Assembly (NCBI RefSeq): GCF_006149005.1
Contig: NZ_VBSL01000002.1
Coordinates: 186,001 to 250,000 of the forward strand
From: Larkinella sp. C7
GTDB taxonomy: Bacteria > Bacteroidota > Bacteroidia > Cytophagales > Spirosomataceae
Reading direction: 5' to 3'
Length of the DNA stretch: 64,000 nucleotides
Shown: positions 18,177-27,406 of the stretch, piece by piece
Layout: every line of letters begins with the position of its first letter
Position numbering within the stretch: position 1 is the stretch's first letter
The notes under the pieces: generated by a model
What the model was told of the DNA's origin: nothing
The model's database searches: none
The model's input: the letters and a program-made list of their open reading frames with translations, nothing else
Made by a program: the position numbers and the translations under genes

Positions 18177-19214
18177 TTGAAATCGCTTTTCCTGATTTTC
18201 TTCCTTCTGATTGGAGTCACTGCCGTAGCCCAGCCACCCGGCGGGCAGGCGGGTTTCGTTTTTCTAAACGTTCCGACACACGCCCGCGTGGCCGCTCTGG
18301 GCGGACTGGCAGCATCGAATACACAACCCGGTGCAGTGTTTTTTCTCCAAAACCCGGCTTTGCTCGATTCGTCGGGTCGCAACCAACTGGCGATGACTTT
18401 TGTCCCTTACTTTGCTGACACCCGGTTTATCACGCTGCACTACGGTTTGCCCATCAAAACCAAAGGCCAGTGGGCGGCCGGTTTGCAGTATTTAACCTAC
18501 GGCACGTTCGACCAGACGGATTTGCTGGGCAACCCAACCGGAACCTTCACCTCCAGCGATTACGCCCTGAGCCTGACACACGCCCGCACGGAAGGCAATT
18601 TCACGCTGGGCGCAACCCTCAAAGCCGTTGGTTCGTCCATCGAAACCTATTCAGCTTTTGCGGTTTTGTTCGACGTGGGTGGAACCTGGCGTCACCCGAA
18701 AAAAGAACTCATTTTTGGGTTAGTGGCTAAAAATGCCGGTTTTCGACTCAAAACATATTTACCCGGACAATCGCCGGATTTACCGTTCGATTTACAGGCG
18801 GGCTTCACCGTCAAACCGGAGCATTTGCCCATTCGCGCAACCCTGACGGCCCACCATCTCCACCAGCTCGACATTGTTTACAACGACCCGGCCCTGAATG
18901 TGACCTATGACCTGAACGGTAATCCGGTTCCGCAGAAAACCGCCCTTCCCGAAAAAATCCTGCGGCACCTGGCCGTTGGGCTGGAGTTTCTGATTCACCG
19001 GAATGTCAACCTGCTGGCGGGCTACAATCACATGCGCCGACAGGAAGCGAAGTTGGCGACGGGTTCGGGAGCCGCCGGGTTGTCGTTTGGTGTTGCGGTT
19101 CAGGCCAAAGGGTTTCAGTTGACTTACGCCCGGGCCCTGGCAACGCCAGCGGTGGGCGGTAGTAGCCATTTGTCGTTTTCGGTAAACTTAAATCGAATAA
19201 TGCCAAAAAAATGA
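18177..19214 (+). CDS. porQ: Type IX secretion system protein PorQ
   Basis: Protein of 345 residues with a TTG start (TTGAAATCGCTTTTC) and signal peptide MKSLFLIFFLLIGVTAVAQ. The sequence follows PorQ: N-terminal FLNVPTHARVAALGGLAASN, QNPALLDSS, GLQYLTYGTFDQTDLLGNPT followed by GTFTSSDYAL, and a C-terminal barrel. PorQ is an outer-membrane component of the Bacteroidota type IX secretion system, which exports proteins with special C-terminal domains and supports gliding. A likely T9SS cargo is encoded at 27609-30485. The gene is separated from hslU by a long hairpin. Confidence 0.85.
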   Translation: MKSLFLIFFLLIGVTAVAQPPGGQAGFVFLNVPTHARVAALGGLAASNTQPGAVFFLQNPALLDSSGRNQLAMTFVPYFADTRFITLHYGLPIKTKGQWAAGLQYLTYGTFDQTDLLGNPTGTFTSSDYALSLTHARTEGNFTLGATLKAVGSSIETYSAFAVLFDVGGTWRHPKKELIFGLVAKNAGFRLKTYLPGQSPDLPFDLQAGFTVKPEHLPIRATLTAHHLHQLDIVYNDPALNVTYDLNGNPVPQKTALPEKILRHLAVGLEFLIHRNVNLLAGYNHMRRQEAKLATGSGAAGLSFGVAVQAKGFQLTYARALATPAVGGSSHLSFSVNLNRIMPKK

Positions 19215-19260
19215 CCAAATCCCGGTACAAATTGCAGTTTCCTACGTTTCTTTGCAAGAA

Positions 19261-19332
19261 CAGAGGGCATGGGATACCGGGCAAAGGGCAATGAACAATC
19301 GACATCCTTTACCCCGTACCCCATGCCCTCTG
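19261..19332. repeat. 3' hairpin element H1 (after porQ)
   Basis: Inverted repeat with a 13-bp perfect outer arm CAGAGGGCATGGG (19261-19273) paired with CCCATGCCCTCTG (19320-19332) and a less exact inner part. It begins 46 bp after the porQ stop. The 5' arm is poor in C, as in the other copies. Confidence 0.65.
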
Positions 19333-19353
19333 CATCATGCAACTACCTTACGA

Positions 19354-20751
19354 ATGACGACACAGGAACTGAAAGATTTAACCCCCCGGCAGATTGTTGC
19401 GGAACTGGATCAATACATTATTGGTCAGCACGATGCGAAACGGTATGTTTCCATTGCCCTCCGCAACCGCTGGCGACGCATGAACAGCACGCCCGAAATG
19501 CAGCAGGAAATTACACCCAATAATATCCTGATGATTGGGGCCACGGGCGTCGGAAAGACCGAGATTGCCCGGCGGCTGGCCAAGATCGCCGATGCGCCGT
19601 TTACCAAAGTAGAAGCCTCGAAATTTACCGAAGTGGGCTACGTGGGTCGCGACGTCGAGAGCATGGTGCGCGACCTGGTCGAACAGTCGGTCAACATGGT
19701 GAAAGCTGCCAAAAAAGAGCAGGTGAAAACCCGTGCGCTGCAAATTGTCGAAGACATGATCCTCGACATTCTGATTCCGCCCATCAAACAACCGTCCGGT
19801 TTTATGCTGGACGAGCCGAATGATAAAAATGATGTTCCCGACACCGACGCCGAATTGAATGAACGGACCCGCGAACGGTTCCGCGAAAAAATCCGCAAGG
19901 GCGAGATGGACGAGCGGAAAATCGAGATCGACGTACAGCAGAATGCGGCCCCCAACATCGGCATGATTGGTGGCACGGTGGATGAACTGTCGATGATGAA
20001 CATCCAGGAAATGATTGGCGGCATGATGCCCCGGCGCGGCAAAAAACGCAAGGTGACCATTGCCGAAGCCAAGAAAATCATGCTGGAAGAGGAAGCCGCC
20101 AAGCTCATCGACATGGACGAGGTGAAAGACGAAGCCATCCGCAAAGCCGAAAATACCGGGATCATTTTCATCGACGAAATCGACAAAATTGCCACCAGCC
20201 GGGGCAGCGGTTCGGGCGGGCCGGATGTGAGCCGCGAGGGCGTGCAGCGCGACATGCTGCCGATTGTGGAAGGAACAACCGTCAACACCAAATACGGCAG
20301 CATCAACACCGACCACATTCTGTTCGTGGCCGCCGGGGCGTTTCACGTTTCGAAACCGTCGGATCTGATTCCGGAGTTACAGGGGCGTTTCCCGATTCGG
20401 GTGGAGTTGCAGAGTTTGTCGGAGGATGATTTTTTCCAGATTCTGAAGGCTCCGAAAAATGCGTTGACGAAGCAATACGTCGCCATGATGGAATCGGAGC
20501 AGGTCGAGCTGACCTTTGACGAAGATTCGCTGCGCGAAATTGCCCGGATCGCGTTTCAGGTCAATTCCGAAGTCGAAAACATTGGCGCCCGCCGTCTCCA
20601 AACCGTCATGAGCCATTTGCTCAACGATTTTATGTTCGACATTCCGGACGTCATCGGCGCGGGTTCTAAAGTAGTCATTACGAAAGAAATGGTTTCTGAA
20701 AAACTAAACGAACTGGTGAAAAACCGGGATTTGAGCCAGTTTATTTTGTAA
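19354..20751 (+). CDS. hslU: ATP-dependent protease ATPase subunit HslU
   Basis: Cytosolic AAA+ unfoldase of 465 residues that feeds proteins to the HslV peptidase. The start MTTQELKDLTPRQIV is the normal one for this family; the frame to 19252 would run through the hairpin element. Motifs: IIGQHDAKRYVSIALRNRWR, Walker A GATGVGKTE, KFTEVGYVGRDVESMVRDLV, the I domain with MMPRRGKKRKVTIAEAKKIM, Walker B IIFIDEIDKIA, ELQGRFPIRVEL, and the C-terminus DLSQFIL that activates HslV. No hslV lies within the window. A strong bidirectional terminator follows. Confidence 0.95.
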   Translation: MTTQELKDLTPRQIVAELDQYIIGQHDAKRYVSIALRNRWRRMNSTPEMQQEITPNNILMIGATGVGKTEIARRLAKIADAPFTKVEASKFTEVGYVGRDVESMVRDLVEQSVNMVKAAKKEQVKTRALQIVEDMILDILIPPIKQPSGFMLDEPNDKNDVPDTDAELNERTRERFREKIRKGEMDERKIEIDVQQNAAPNIGMIGGTVDELSMMNIQEMIGGMMPRRGKKRKVTIAEAKKIMLEEEAAKLIDMDEVKDEAIRKAENTGIIFIDEIDKIATSRGSGSGGPDVSREGVQRDMLPIVEGTTVNTKYGSINTDHILFVAAGAFHVSKPSDLIPELQGRFPIRVELQSLSEDDFFQILKAPKNALTKQYVAMMESEQVELTFDEDSLREIARIAFQVNSEVENIGARRLQTVMSHLLNDFMFDIPDVIGAGSKVVITKEMVSEKLNELVKNRDLSQFIL

Positions 20752-20780
20752 GTTTTTCGGAATCAAGTGCGTTGGTACGT

Positions 20781-20819
20781 AAAACCGCCATTTTCACTAC
20801 TCGTGGGGATGGCGGTTTT
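20781..20819. terminator. Bidirectional rho-independent terminator after hslU
   Basis: An 11-bp perfect stem pairs AAAACCGCCAT (20781-20791) with ATGGCGGTTTT (20809-20819). It lies between hslU and the convergent Uma2 pseudogene and can serve both strands. Confidence 0.8.
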
Positions 20820-20824
20820 ATCGT

Positions 20825-21389
20825 TTACGCCGGGGTGGGTGCAAACAATTCATTCACCCGAATCGCAAAATCGGGCAATACCGGAGCGGCTGAACAGACA
20901 TCACTTTCCAGACAAATGGTGACGTTTTTGCGGGTGTGTAGACGTAGACGACCTCAGATTCCGGAAAGATGTTCCAGACCACCTGCACACCTGCTTTGAA
21001 GTATTCGGCAATTTTTTCCTCAATTCGATACGCCTGGTCTGTTTCAGACAGCACCTCGACGACAAAAGCCGGGATTACATCTTCGCCTTTCCGACCCTGT
21101 TCAACTTGCGAATCCGTAAAATAAGCGATATCGGGTCGGCGCATTTGAATAGCTGTAAGCATGACATCAGGTTCAGCTATAAATGTTCCTGTCTGATGAT
21201 ATCCTTTTTCATAGAAAAGTCTACTAAGGATGTTATAGATAAATACTGCTTTTGCTTCAAACCCGAGAATCGGATCATTTCCCCATCTTTCCATTCATAT
21301 TTGTAACCATCGACGGGTTCCCAGGTCAGGAATTCATCGAATGTCTGAGGAAATGCCGGAGCCGTAGTGTGTTGCATGGCGATTTTCAT
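20825..21389 (-). pseudogene. Uma2-family (PD-(D/E)XK-like, DUF820) protein, disrupted by two frameshifts
   Basis: Three frames together form one Uma2 protein. The N-terminal part (from ATG at 21389) reads TFDEFLTWEPVDGYKYEWKD to GLKQKQY. Near 21245 the reading shifts to a frame giving FIYNILSRLFYEKGYHQTGT and RRPDIAYFTDSQVEQGRKGE with the nuclease-like core PAFVVEVLSETDQAYRIEEK. Near 20930 it shifts again to give VTICLESDVCSAAPVLPDFA followed by IRVNELFAPTPA and a stop at 20825. All motifs are kept, so the decay is recent or the shifts are sequence errors. Uma2 proteins form large families in Spirosoma-like and cyanobacterial genomes, and their role is unclear. Confidence 0.75.
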
Positions 21390-21487
21390 TTGAGCGAATA
21401 TAATCAAAACGCCAAAAATCCGCCCGGCCTTTTTTACTTTTGTTCATACAACATCACATCCACCTTCCCACAGGCCCAGCTTCCGCG

Positions 21488-23053
21488 ATGAAAACCGATC
21501 GATTAACGCTTGTTTCACTCGGTTATCTGTATGTCCCGGTTTGCCTGTTTCTACTCTTCTGGATTATTCCCCTGCTTGCCATTCCACTTTCGGTTCTGCT
21601 TGCACTGGGCGTCTGGCAATTTGTCCGCCAACCGGTTTCTTCAGCCGAAGCACCGGCACCTTTTTCCCGAACCGAGTGGCTGATTCTGGCATCGGGTGCC
21701 TTGTTCTGGACGTGGGTGAGCGGCATCGGAGCTTTCGTGCCGCAGTATGCCGATTACGACAAACACAATCTGCTTTTCCACGACCTCATCACCCGTCCCT
21801 GGCCGGTTTTGTACCAGAATTCGCGTCTCGACAATCCCTTCCTGTGTTATTACATCGCTTATTATTTGCCAACCGCAGCCATTGCCAAAGCGGCCCATCT
21901 GTCATTTCAATCGGCGGAATGGATTTCTTTCCTTTGGGGCTGGCTGGGCGTACTCCTGGCGTTTGGCTGGGCGGCCCGGTTGAGCAAACCGCTCAGGACC
22001 TGGATTGCCGTGGGATTGCCGTTTCTGTCCGGCGTCGAGGTGGCTTTTCGGTTAGTCTGGTCGTTGTTCATTGATTTTAACTGGGATGCTGCCCGCTGGC
22101 TCACCGCCATTTTTACCAACCAGATTCCGGGCTACACCCGCTACGAAACGCCACGACTGGCTTTCAGCAACCACAACTGGTCGCAGAGCCTCGACCCCTC
22201 CCCCCTCGTCATGCAGCTACAGGCGGTTCCGCAACATGCCCTCGGCGGCTGGATTGCTACGGGTCTGATCGTTCATTGGCAACGCCGGAACGCATCGCCC
22301 GTCGCGCTGGCTTTTGTCGTTGCGGCCACGCTGTTGTGGTCGCCATTTGTCAGCATTGGTCTGGGTGTGTGGCTGCTGTTTACGCAACGCAACGTGTTTA
22401 CGATTTCGGCCTGGTGGCAACCGGTTTTTCTGGGCAATTGTCTGGCAATGTGCGCGCTGCTGGGCTGCTTTTACCAGGCTCATGAGCCGATACCGTATGC
22501 CGGTTTTCTGGTCGAAGCTTTCAATACACCAGCCGATGTGCTTTTGTACGTCTTGTTCTGGGGATTGCAACTCTGGGTGGGCGTCTTCCTCTACCGCTGG
22601 TATAACCGGCAAACGAACGAAAACACGGTTTGGGTAAAAGTGGCTTTCACAGCCGCCCTCGCCATTCAACTCCTCAGTTTGATCTATATGGGTCGCTGGA
22701 ACGACTTCCAGAACCGCACGATCATCCCGGCGCAATTCGTTTACTATCTGGCCCTTGCCAACGGACTGGTGCATTGGTACCGGTCTTCAAAACACCCAAC
22801 GGCCGGTTGGTTTTTTGCGGTGTGGGTCATGATCGGGCTGTATGTGCCACTGCGGGTTCTGGCCTACAAAGTCTGGTCTGTTCACGTTCCGCAGCCCATC
22901 GAACGTTCGATGGCCAATGCCACCACTAATTTCGGAGAAGCAGACATGAGCCGCATGAAGCCCCATGAAACTTTCGATGCCGATGCGGATTATGCACTTC
23001 AGTATGTCGGCAAACGGGAATCATTTTTTTACCGGTATTTGCTCCGGAAGTAA
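21488..23053 (+). CDS. Polytopic integral membrane protein, GT-C-like topology
   Basis: Protein of 521 residues starting MKTDRLTLVSLGYLYVPVCL (ATG 21488); the longer frame from 21440 adds residues before the first membrane segment. I see about ten to twelve hydrophobic segments. The first large loop carries acidic residues (QYADYDKHNLLFHDLITRPW), the place where GT-C glycosyltransferases and PMT-like enzymes have their catalytic Asp. A second long loop (GYTRYETPRLAFSNHNWSQS) follows. This could be a lipid-linked sugar transferase or an uncharacterised envelope protein. The family is not recognised with certainty. It stands alone, ending 4 bp before the convergent gene. Confidence 0.6.
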   Translation: MKTDRLTLVSLGYLYVPVCLFLLFWIIPLLAIPLSVLLALGVWQFVRQPVSSAEAPAPFSRTEWLILASGALFWTWVSGIGAFVPQYADYDKHNLLFHDLITRPWPVLYQNSRLDNPFLCYYIAYYLPTAAIAKAAHLSFQSAEWISFLWGWLGVLLAFGWAARLSKPLRTWIAVGLPFLSGVEVAFRLVWSLFIDFNWDAARWLTAIFTNQIPGYTRYETPRLAFSNHNWSQSLDPSPLVMQLQAVPQHALGGWIATGLIVHWQRRNASPVALAFVVAATLLWSPFVSIGLGVWLLFTQRNVFTISAWWQPVFLGNCLAMCALLGCFYQAHEPIPYAGFLVEAFNTPADVLLYVLFWGLQLWVGVFLYRWYNRQTNENTVWVKVAFTAALAIQLLSLIYMGRWNDFQNRTIIPAQFVYYLALANGLVHWYRSSKHPTAGWFFAVWVMIGLYVPLRVLAYKVWSVHVPQPIERSMANATTNFGEADMSRMKPHETFDADADYALQYVGKRESFFYRYLLRK

Positions 23054-23057
23054 CGGG

Positions 23058-24614
23058 TTACCGCTTTCTGCCGAAGCGTTTCCAGTAGCCGCCTTCCTGT
23101 GGGGGAAAATAACAGTCGGTCGGATTTTTGGGTCCCCGGCGAAAGAGTGGAATGGTGGCACCGGCGTAAAAATTCGCCCCGCGCGGATTGCCGATGTTCG
23201 CCAGCCCACCCAGGTGATCGGTACCGGCAAATACCGGCCCCGCCCGCAACGCCAGCCCTATCGTCGGCATCGAATAATTGTCCTGCAAGGCCACCGGCAT
23301 CGACACCTCGGCCCAGCGGCTCTCCCACCGGGGAACCACGGCCACCATCGAGGGCGCAATCATGGCGACAGCGTTGGACGGCACCAGACTCTGGGTCCAC
23401 AAAAGGCCGACATACAGGTTGTTTTTCACCTGATAATCAGCACTCACATTGAGGGCCGTTGGCAATCCGGAGCGATACGACGTCGTCTTTTCCATCAGCG
23501 GTAACATCAGCGTATTCACAATCCGTTCGTTGATGGCATCGGGTGATTTGGCCCCCTCGAAGGTCGTACTGGTGATGAGCTTGTTGGTTACCGAAACCGG
23601 GTACAGATTAACCATTTCCGGGTTTTTGAACCGGATGCCCCCCAGATCGACCAGTGAAGCCGAGATGCGATAGAGGTATTTGTTTTTGGTTGGGTCCCGG
23701 CGAAGTTCCCCTTTTTCCCGGTACGTATATTTGCGGAAGTTCGGGCGGTATTCGTAGGTCATGCCGAGGTCGAACCCCCAGCCACCACCCGCCGACTGTT
23801 TCCCGAATAGCCAGCCCGGCGAAAAGCCCGCGCGTTGAAAGGCCAGCTCACTGGTATAGCCATAAGTGCCGTTGAACTGGCGAATGCGCAGGGCCTGAAA
23901 CCCGGAGAGACTGGGGTCCCGAACAATCTGGTGGGCACCGTCGTCGACCCGAACGTGGGCGTTGTAGAATCCGACTTCCCGTTTAATGGTCACCCCTGCT
24001 TTTAAAAACCGGTCGTCGTTGTCGAAAATAACCGCTCCGAACGTCGCGGCCAGTTCGCCATAGCCGTTGACATTGGCCATGCCGTGCTGGTTTTCATTCA
24101 GAACCCGTTGAAGTTCAACAATCTGTGTACCGTATAACATCAGCCGGGCGGTGGCCTCCGACGTGTTCCGGTAGGTGACGGCCGTTCTAACGCGCGTCGA
24201 AAGGGCAATCCCAAACCGGTCGTTCAGGGTGATGAGTGCCGACGGTCCCCGGACTTCCCCCCCAAATGATAAGCGCTTGTCGCGGCCATTTAACTGCTCT
24301 TTCAGGTAACCGGTTCGGCCCAGGCTCTTCCCGCGCTCACTCCGGTATTGGTCCGGAATTTGTCCGGTCATGTACCGCACCACCGAAAAAGGGGCCACCC
24401 AACGTACGTGATTATTGGAAGCATACATATCGACGGATGCCAGATTCAGGTAAAACCGGTATCGGGAATCGGCAGCCTCCGACGGATGCCGATAGATGGA
24501 CTGGGTTCCGCCGTAATTGCTGTTGGCAATTCCCATCAGGTATTGGCTGTTGCCCGGAACCGAAATTCCCAGAATTGCCAACGTTGCGAGTAGTCGACCG
24601 TATCTCTCTCTCAT
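23058..24614 (-). CDS. DUF5723 family outer-membrane beta-barrel protein
   Basis: Protein of 518 residues with signal peptide MRERYGRLLATLAILGISVP. It has the DUF5723 pattern: QYLMGIANSNYGGTQSIYRH early (places with 'NP'-like segments that define the family), YRFYLNLASVDMYASNNHVR, and a long barrel-like region with alternating strands ending FYAGATIPLFRRGPKNPTDC. These proteins are abundant in Bacteroidota and are thought to be outer-membrane proteins of unknown role, some near T9SS or gliding genes. The gene is alone and divergent from the ATP-grasp gene. Confidence 0.72.
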   Translation of the reverse strand: MRERYGRLLATLAILGISVPGNSQYLMGIANSNYGGTQSIYRHPSEAADSRYRFYLNLASVDMYASNNHVRWVAPFSVVRYMTGQIPDQYRSERGKSLGRTGYLKEQLNGRDKRLSFGGEVRGPSALITLNDRFGIALSTRVRTAVTYRNTSEATARLMLYGTQIVELQRVLNENQHGMANVNGYGELAATFGAVIFDNDDRFLKAGVTIKREVGFYNAHVRVDDGAHQIVRDPSLSGFQALRIRQFNGTYGYTSELAFQRAGFSPGWLFGKQSAGGGWGFDLGMTYEYRPNFRKYTYREKGELRRDPTKNKYLYRISASLVDLGGIRFKNPEMVNLYPVSVTNKLITSTTFEGAKSPDAINERIVNTLMLPLMEKTTSYRSGLPTALNVSADYQVKNNLYVGLLWTQSLVPSNAVAMIAPSMVAVVPRWESRWAEVSMPVALQDNYSMPTIGLALRAGPVFAGTDHLGGLANIGNPRGANFYAGATIPLFRRGPKNPTDCYFPPQEGGYWKRFGRKR

Positions 24615-24773
24615 TCAACTAGTAATAGACATGATTCAAATTTTTTATGCGTTGTTGAGCCTTTAAAGATACAGGATGTTTACGGAAATGAAGAGACAGT
24701 TACTGAACGGTAAATCCGGAATTGATTCACCGAAATAAATAATAAACTATTTCCTTTCAACGCCAACCATATA

Positions 24774-24781
24774 TAATTTTG
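24774..24781 (+). promoter_or_regulatory. -7 promoter element of the ATP-grasp gene
   Basis: TAATTTTG matches the Bacteroidota -7 consensus TAnnTTTG and lies 50 bp before the start codon. No clear TTG was found at the -33 position, so the promoter is only partly supported. Confidence 0.45.
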
Positions 24782-24831
24782 TATATTATTGCAATTTTAA
24801 GGGTTTATTCGCCAAAATCACCAGCCCACCT

Positions 24832-26316
24832 ATGCAATTTCAATCGCAGTCACAAGGAAACCAAACACAGTCGCAAGCACAGGGAAATTCTTTCTCATTC
24901 ACTGACTATCAGACGGATAATTTTTTTGATGAAATGTTTACGGCCGACGGTCAGGTTCGTTCCGGCTACGAACAGTTTAAACAGCGGGTGGAGCAGTTGA
25001 GCCGTGAAGATGTCATTTCCCGCCAACATGCTGCCGAGCGGGCGCTGATGTCGATGGGGATTACTTTCAACGTTTATTCGGAAGGCGAAGGAACCGAACG
25101 CATCATGCCCATCGACATCATTCCGCGGGTGATTCCGTCGGAAGAATGGAACCGGGTGGAACGCGGGTTGATTCAGCGCATCCAGGCGATTAACATGTTC
25201 ATTCACGATGTCTACAACGATCAGCATATTCTGAACGATAACGTGGTGCCGCGCGACCTGATCGAGTCGAGTAAGTGTTTTCTCCCGGCCTGCATGGGCC
25301 TCAAACCGCCGAAAGACATTTGGTGTCACATTACCGGGACCGACCTGATTCGGGGTGAAGACGGGGAATTCATGGTACTGGAAGACAACCTCCGCTGTCC
25401 GTCGGGCGTGTCGTATATGCTTGAAAACCGCGAATTGTCGAAGCAGACGTTTCCCGAAGTGCTGGCCCGCACGGGCGTCCGGCCGGTTTCCGATTATCCA
25501 ACGCGCCTGCTACAATTGCTGCAACACATTGCCGACCGGCCCGATCCCACGGTGGTGGTGCTGACGCCCGGTATTTATAATTCCGCTTATTTCGAGCATT
25601 CCTACCTGGCCCAGCAAATGGGCGTCGAACTGGTCGACTCCCGTGATCTGGTCGTTTCGGGCGGTTATGTCAAGATGCGCACCACCAAAGGCTTCCAGAC
25701 GGTGGATGTGATCTACCGCCGGATCGACGACACCTTCCTGGATCCGCACGTTTTCAATCCCGAATCACTGATTGGCATACCGGGCATTTTCGAAGTGTAC
25801 AAAAAAGGGCGGGTGGCGCTGGCCAATGCGCCCGGTACCGGCGTCGCCGATGACAAGGTGATCTACGCGTATGTGCCACGCATCATCAAATACTACCTGG
25901 GCGAAGAAGCCATTATCCCGAATGTGAAAACCTACATTTGCCGGGAGGAGGAAGATTGCAAATATGTCATGGAAAACATCGAGCAACTGGTGGTGAAAGA
26001 AGCCAATGAAGCCGGTGGCTATGGGATGTTGATTGGCCCAAAAGCAACGAAAGCCGACCACAAGCTGTTCCGGAAAAAGATCAAGGAAAATCCCCGCAAC
26101 TACATTGCCCAGCCAACGATTTCGCTTTCCCGCGTTCCGACCATCGTCGGCGACCACACGGAAGGCCGCCACGTCGATTTCCGGCCTTACATCCTCTACG
26201 GCGACGGCATTAACGTGATTCCCGGTGGACTGACCCGCGTAGCCCTGCGCAAAGGTTCGCTGGTGGTCAACTCCTCGCAAGGCGGAGGTGGAAAGGATAC
26301 GTGGGTGTTGTATTAG
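24832..26316 (+). CDS. Circularly permuted type 2 ATP-grasp protein
   Basis: Cytosolic protein of 494 residues. After a Gln/Ser-rich N-terminus (1-24) comes the circularly permuted ATP-grasp fold: FFDEMFTADGQVRSGYEQFK, GITFNVYSEGEGTERIMPID, EWNRVERGLIQRIQAINMFI, HDVYNDQHILND, ICREEEDCKYVMENIEQLVV, KEANEAGGYGMLIGPKATKA and RPYILYGDGINVIPGGLTRV. Enzymes of this family ligate peptide-like bonds using ATP; substrates are mostly unknown. It is usually followed by an alpha-E domain protein and a transglutaminase-like protein. Here it is followed by a hairpin element and a glycosyltransferase, so the usual partners are missing or elsewhere. Confidence 0.88.
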   Translation: MQFQSQSQGNQTQSQAQGNSFSFTDYQTDNFFDEMFTADGQVRSGYEQFKQRVEQLSREDVISRQHAAERALMSMGITFNVYSEGEGTERIMPIDIIPRVIPSEEWNRVERGLIQRIQAINMFIHDVYNDQHILNDNVVPRDLIESSKCFLPACMGLKPPKDIWCHITGTDLIRGEDGEFMVLEDNLRCPSGVSYMLENRELSKQTFPEVLARTGVRPVSDYPTRLLQLLQHIADRPDPTVVVLTPGIYNSAYFEHSYLAQQMGVELVDSRDLVVSGGYVKMRTTKGFQTVDVIYRRIDDTFLDPHVFNPESLIGIPGIFEVYKKGRVALANAPGTGVADDKVIYAYVPRIIKYYLGEEAIIPNVKTYICREEEDCKYVMENIEQLVVKEANEAGGYGMLIGPKATKADHKLFRKKIKENPRNYIAQPTISLSRVPTIVGDHTEGRHVDFRPYILYGDGINVIPGGLTRVALRKGSLVVNSSQGGGGKDTWVLY

Positions 26317-26330
26317 TCAAGAATAAAACC

Positions 26331-26397
26331 GTAAGAGTGATGCGTTAAGAATGTAGAGTTTATGGCTAACTCACCACTCTTAACGCATAACTCTTAC
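26331..26397. repeat. 3' hairpin element H2 (after the ATP-grasp gene)
   Basis: Arms of 23 nt (26331-26353 and 26375-26397) pair with only two mismatches. The 5' arm starts GTAAGAGTGATGCGTTAAG and is C-poor; the loop is 21 nt. It begins 14 bp after the stop. The 3' arm ends inside a TACCTTTG promoter element. Confidence 0.85.
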
Positions 26398-26402
26398 CTT
26401 TG
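26395..26402 (+). promoter_or_regulatory. -7 promoter element of the glycosyltransferase gene
   Basis: TACCTTTG matches TAnnTTTG 8 bp before the ATG at 26411. Only a very short leader would remain. No clear -33 TTG is present. Its first bases belong to the hairpin arm. Confidence 0.35.
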
Positions 26403-26410
26403 CATCCTGT

Positions 26411-27406
26411 ATGCAAGCACCTACGACGCCCATTCTCTCCATCATCCTGGTCAATTACAAAACCCCGCACCTCATTGTCGACTGCCTTCATTCGGTTGAA
26501 AAACACACTTCCGGACTTTCTTACGAGGTTCTGGTCGTCAATAATGACCCGGACCCTTCCGGTCAGGCGGTCGTGTTGAACGCCTTCCCCAACACCCGCT
26601 GGATCGAAATGGGGTACAACGCCGGTTTCTCCCGCGCCAACAACCGGGGCATCGCCGAGTCGAAAGGCCGATTGATCCTGTTGCTCAATTCGGATACGTT
26701 GCTGATCGACAATGTGCTGAAACGCTGTGCCGACCTGCTCGACAACCGCCCGGAAGTGGCCGCCGTGGGCCCCATGCAGATTACGCGCGATGGTCAGGTG
26801 CATACCGAAGCCTACGACGGTTTTTCCCAACTGCGCCGGTACTTTTACATTGTACCCGGTTCCGGCTTTTTCAAAACACTACTCCACCGTCTGCTGCCCG
26901 ACAACCATTATACCGATCCGAACGAAGTGGACTGGCTAATTGGCTCGTTCATTATGACCCGCCGGGAAACGATTCAGAAAGCCGGGATGCTGGACGACAA
27001 CTTTTTCATGTATGCCGAAGACGTGGAATGGTGTTACCGGCTGGGCAAACAGGGCAAAATGCTGCTCCTCCGCGATGCGTTCTACATTCACCTCGAATAC
27101 GGCAGCAGCACCGATTATCAGGAACGCAAGGTGACGCACATCAACCGATTCAAACCGCAAATGCACGTTTCCAATTTGCTCTGGGTACGGAAGCAATACG
27201 GCGTGGGGGCTTACCTGATCCTGATTCTGCACTACCTCACCCTGATCCCCGTGATTTTTGGCTGGAAAATCGGCGTTAACCTCCTCAAACTACGCGCGCC
27301 CTTTTCGGAGTTGGAAAATCAGCGGGAATTTGCCCGGCATGTGGGTATTTTCCTGCGTTTTTTCTGGAAAACCGTCTTCAACCAAAAGGGATTTTATAAA
27401 ATTTAA
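26411..27406 (+). CDS. Family 2 glycosyltransferase, rhamnosyltransferase-like
   Basis: Protein of 331 residues using a nucleotide sugar to extend a surface polysaccharide or glycolipid. GT-A fold motifs: ILSIILVNYKTPHLIVDCLH at the N-terminus, NAGFSRANNRGIAESKG, the nucleotide-metal region LLLNSDTLL, and the acceptor region YAEDVEWCYRLGKQGK. The C-terminus has a hydrophobic stretch (about 265-290) and a basic end, which suggests membrane association. It is a single gene between the ATP-grasp gene and the T9SS cargo, not in an obvious polysaccharide cluster. Confidence 0.9.
   Translation: MQAPTTPILSIILVNYKTPHLIVDCLHSVEKHTSGLSYEVLVVNNDPDPSGQAVVLNAFPNTRWIEMGYNAGFSRANNRGIAESKGRLILLLNSDTLLIDNVLKRCADLLDNRPEVAAVGPMQITRDGQVHTEAYDGFSQLRRYFYIVPGSGFFKTLLHRLLPDNHYTDPNEVDWLIGSFIMTRRETIQKAGMLDDNFFMYAEDVEWCYRLGKQGKMLLLRDAFYIHLEYGSSTDYQERKVTHINRFKPQMHVSNLLWVRKQYGVGAYLILILHYLTLIPVIFGWKIGVNLLKLRAPFSELENQREFARHVGIFLRFFWKTVFNQKGFYKI

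Noticed and set aside
19378-20346. 322-codon minus-strand open frame
   Set aside because: Antisense to hslU, whose motifs are complete; composition is that of a shadow frame.
20854-21407. Two separate small genes in the Uma2 region
   Set aside because: The two frames join into one continuous Uma2 protein with the normal order of motifs, so a frameshifted gene is the simpler reading.
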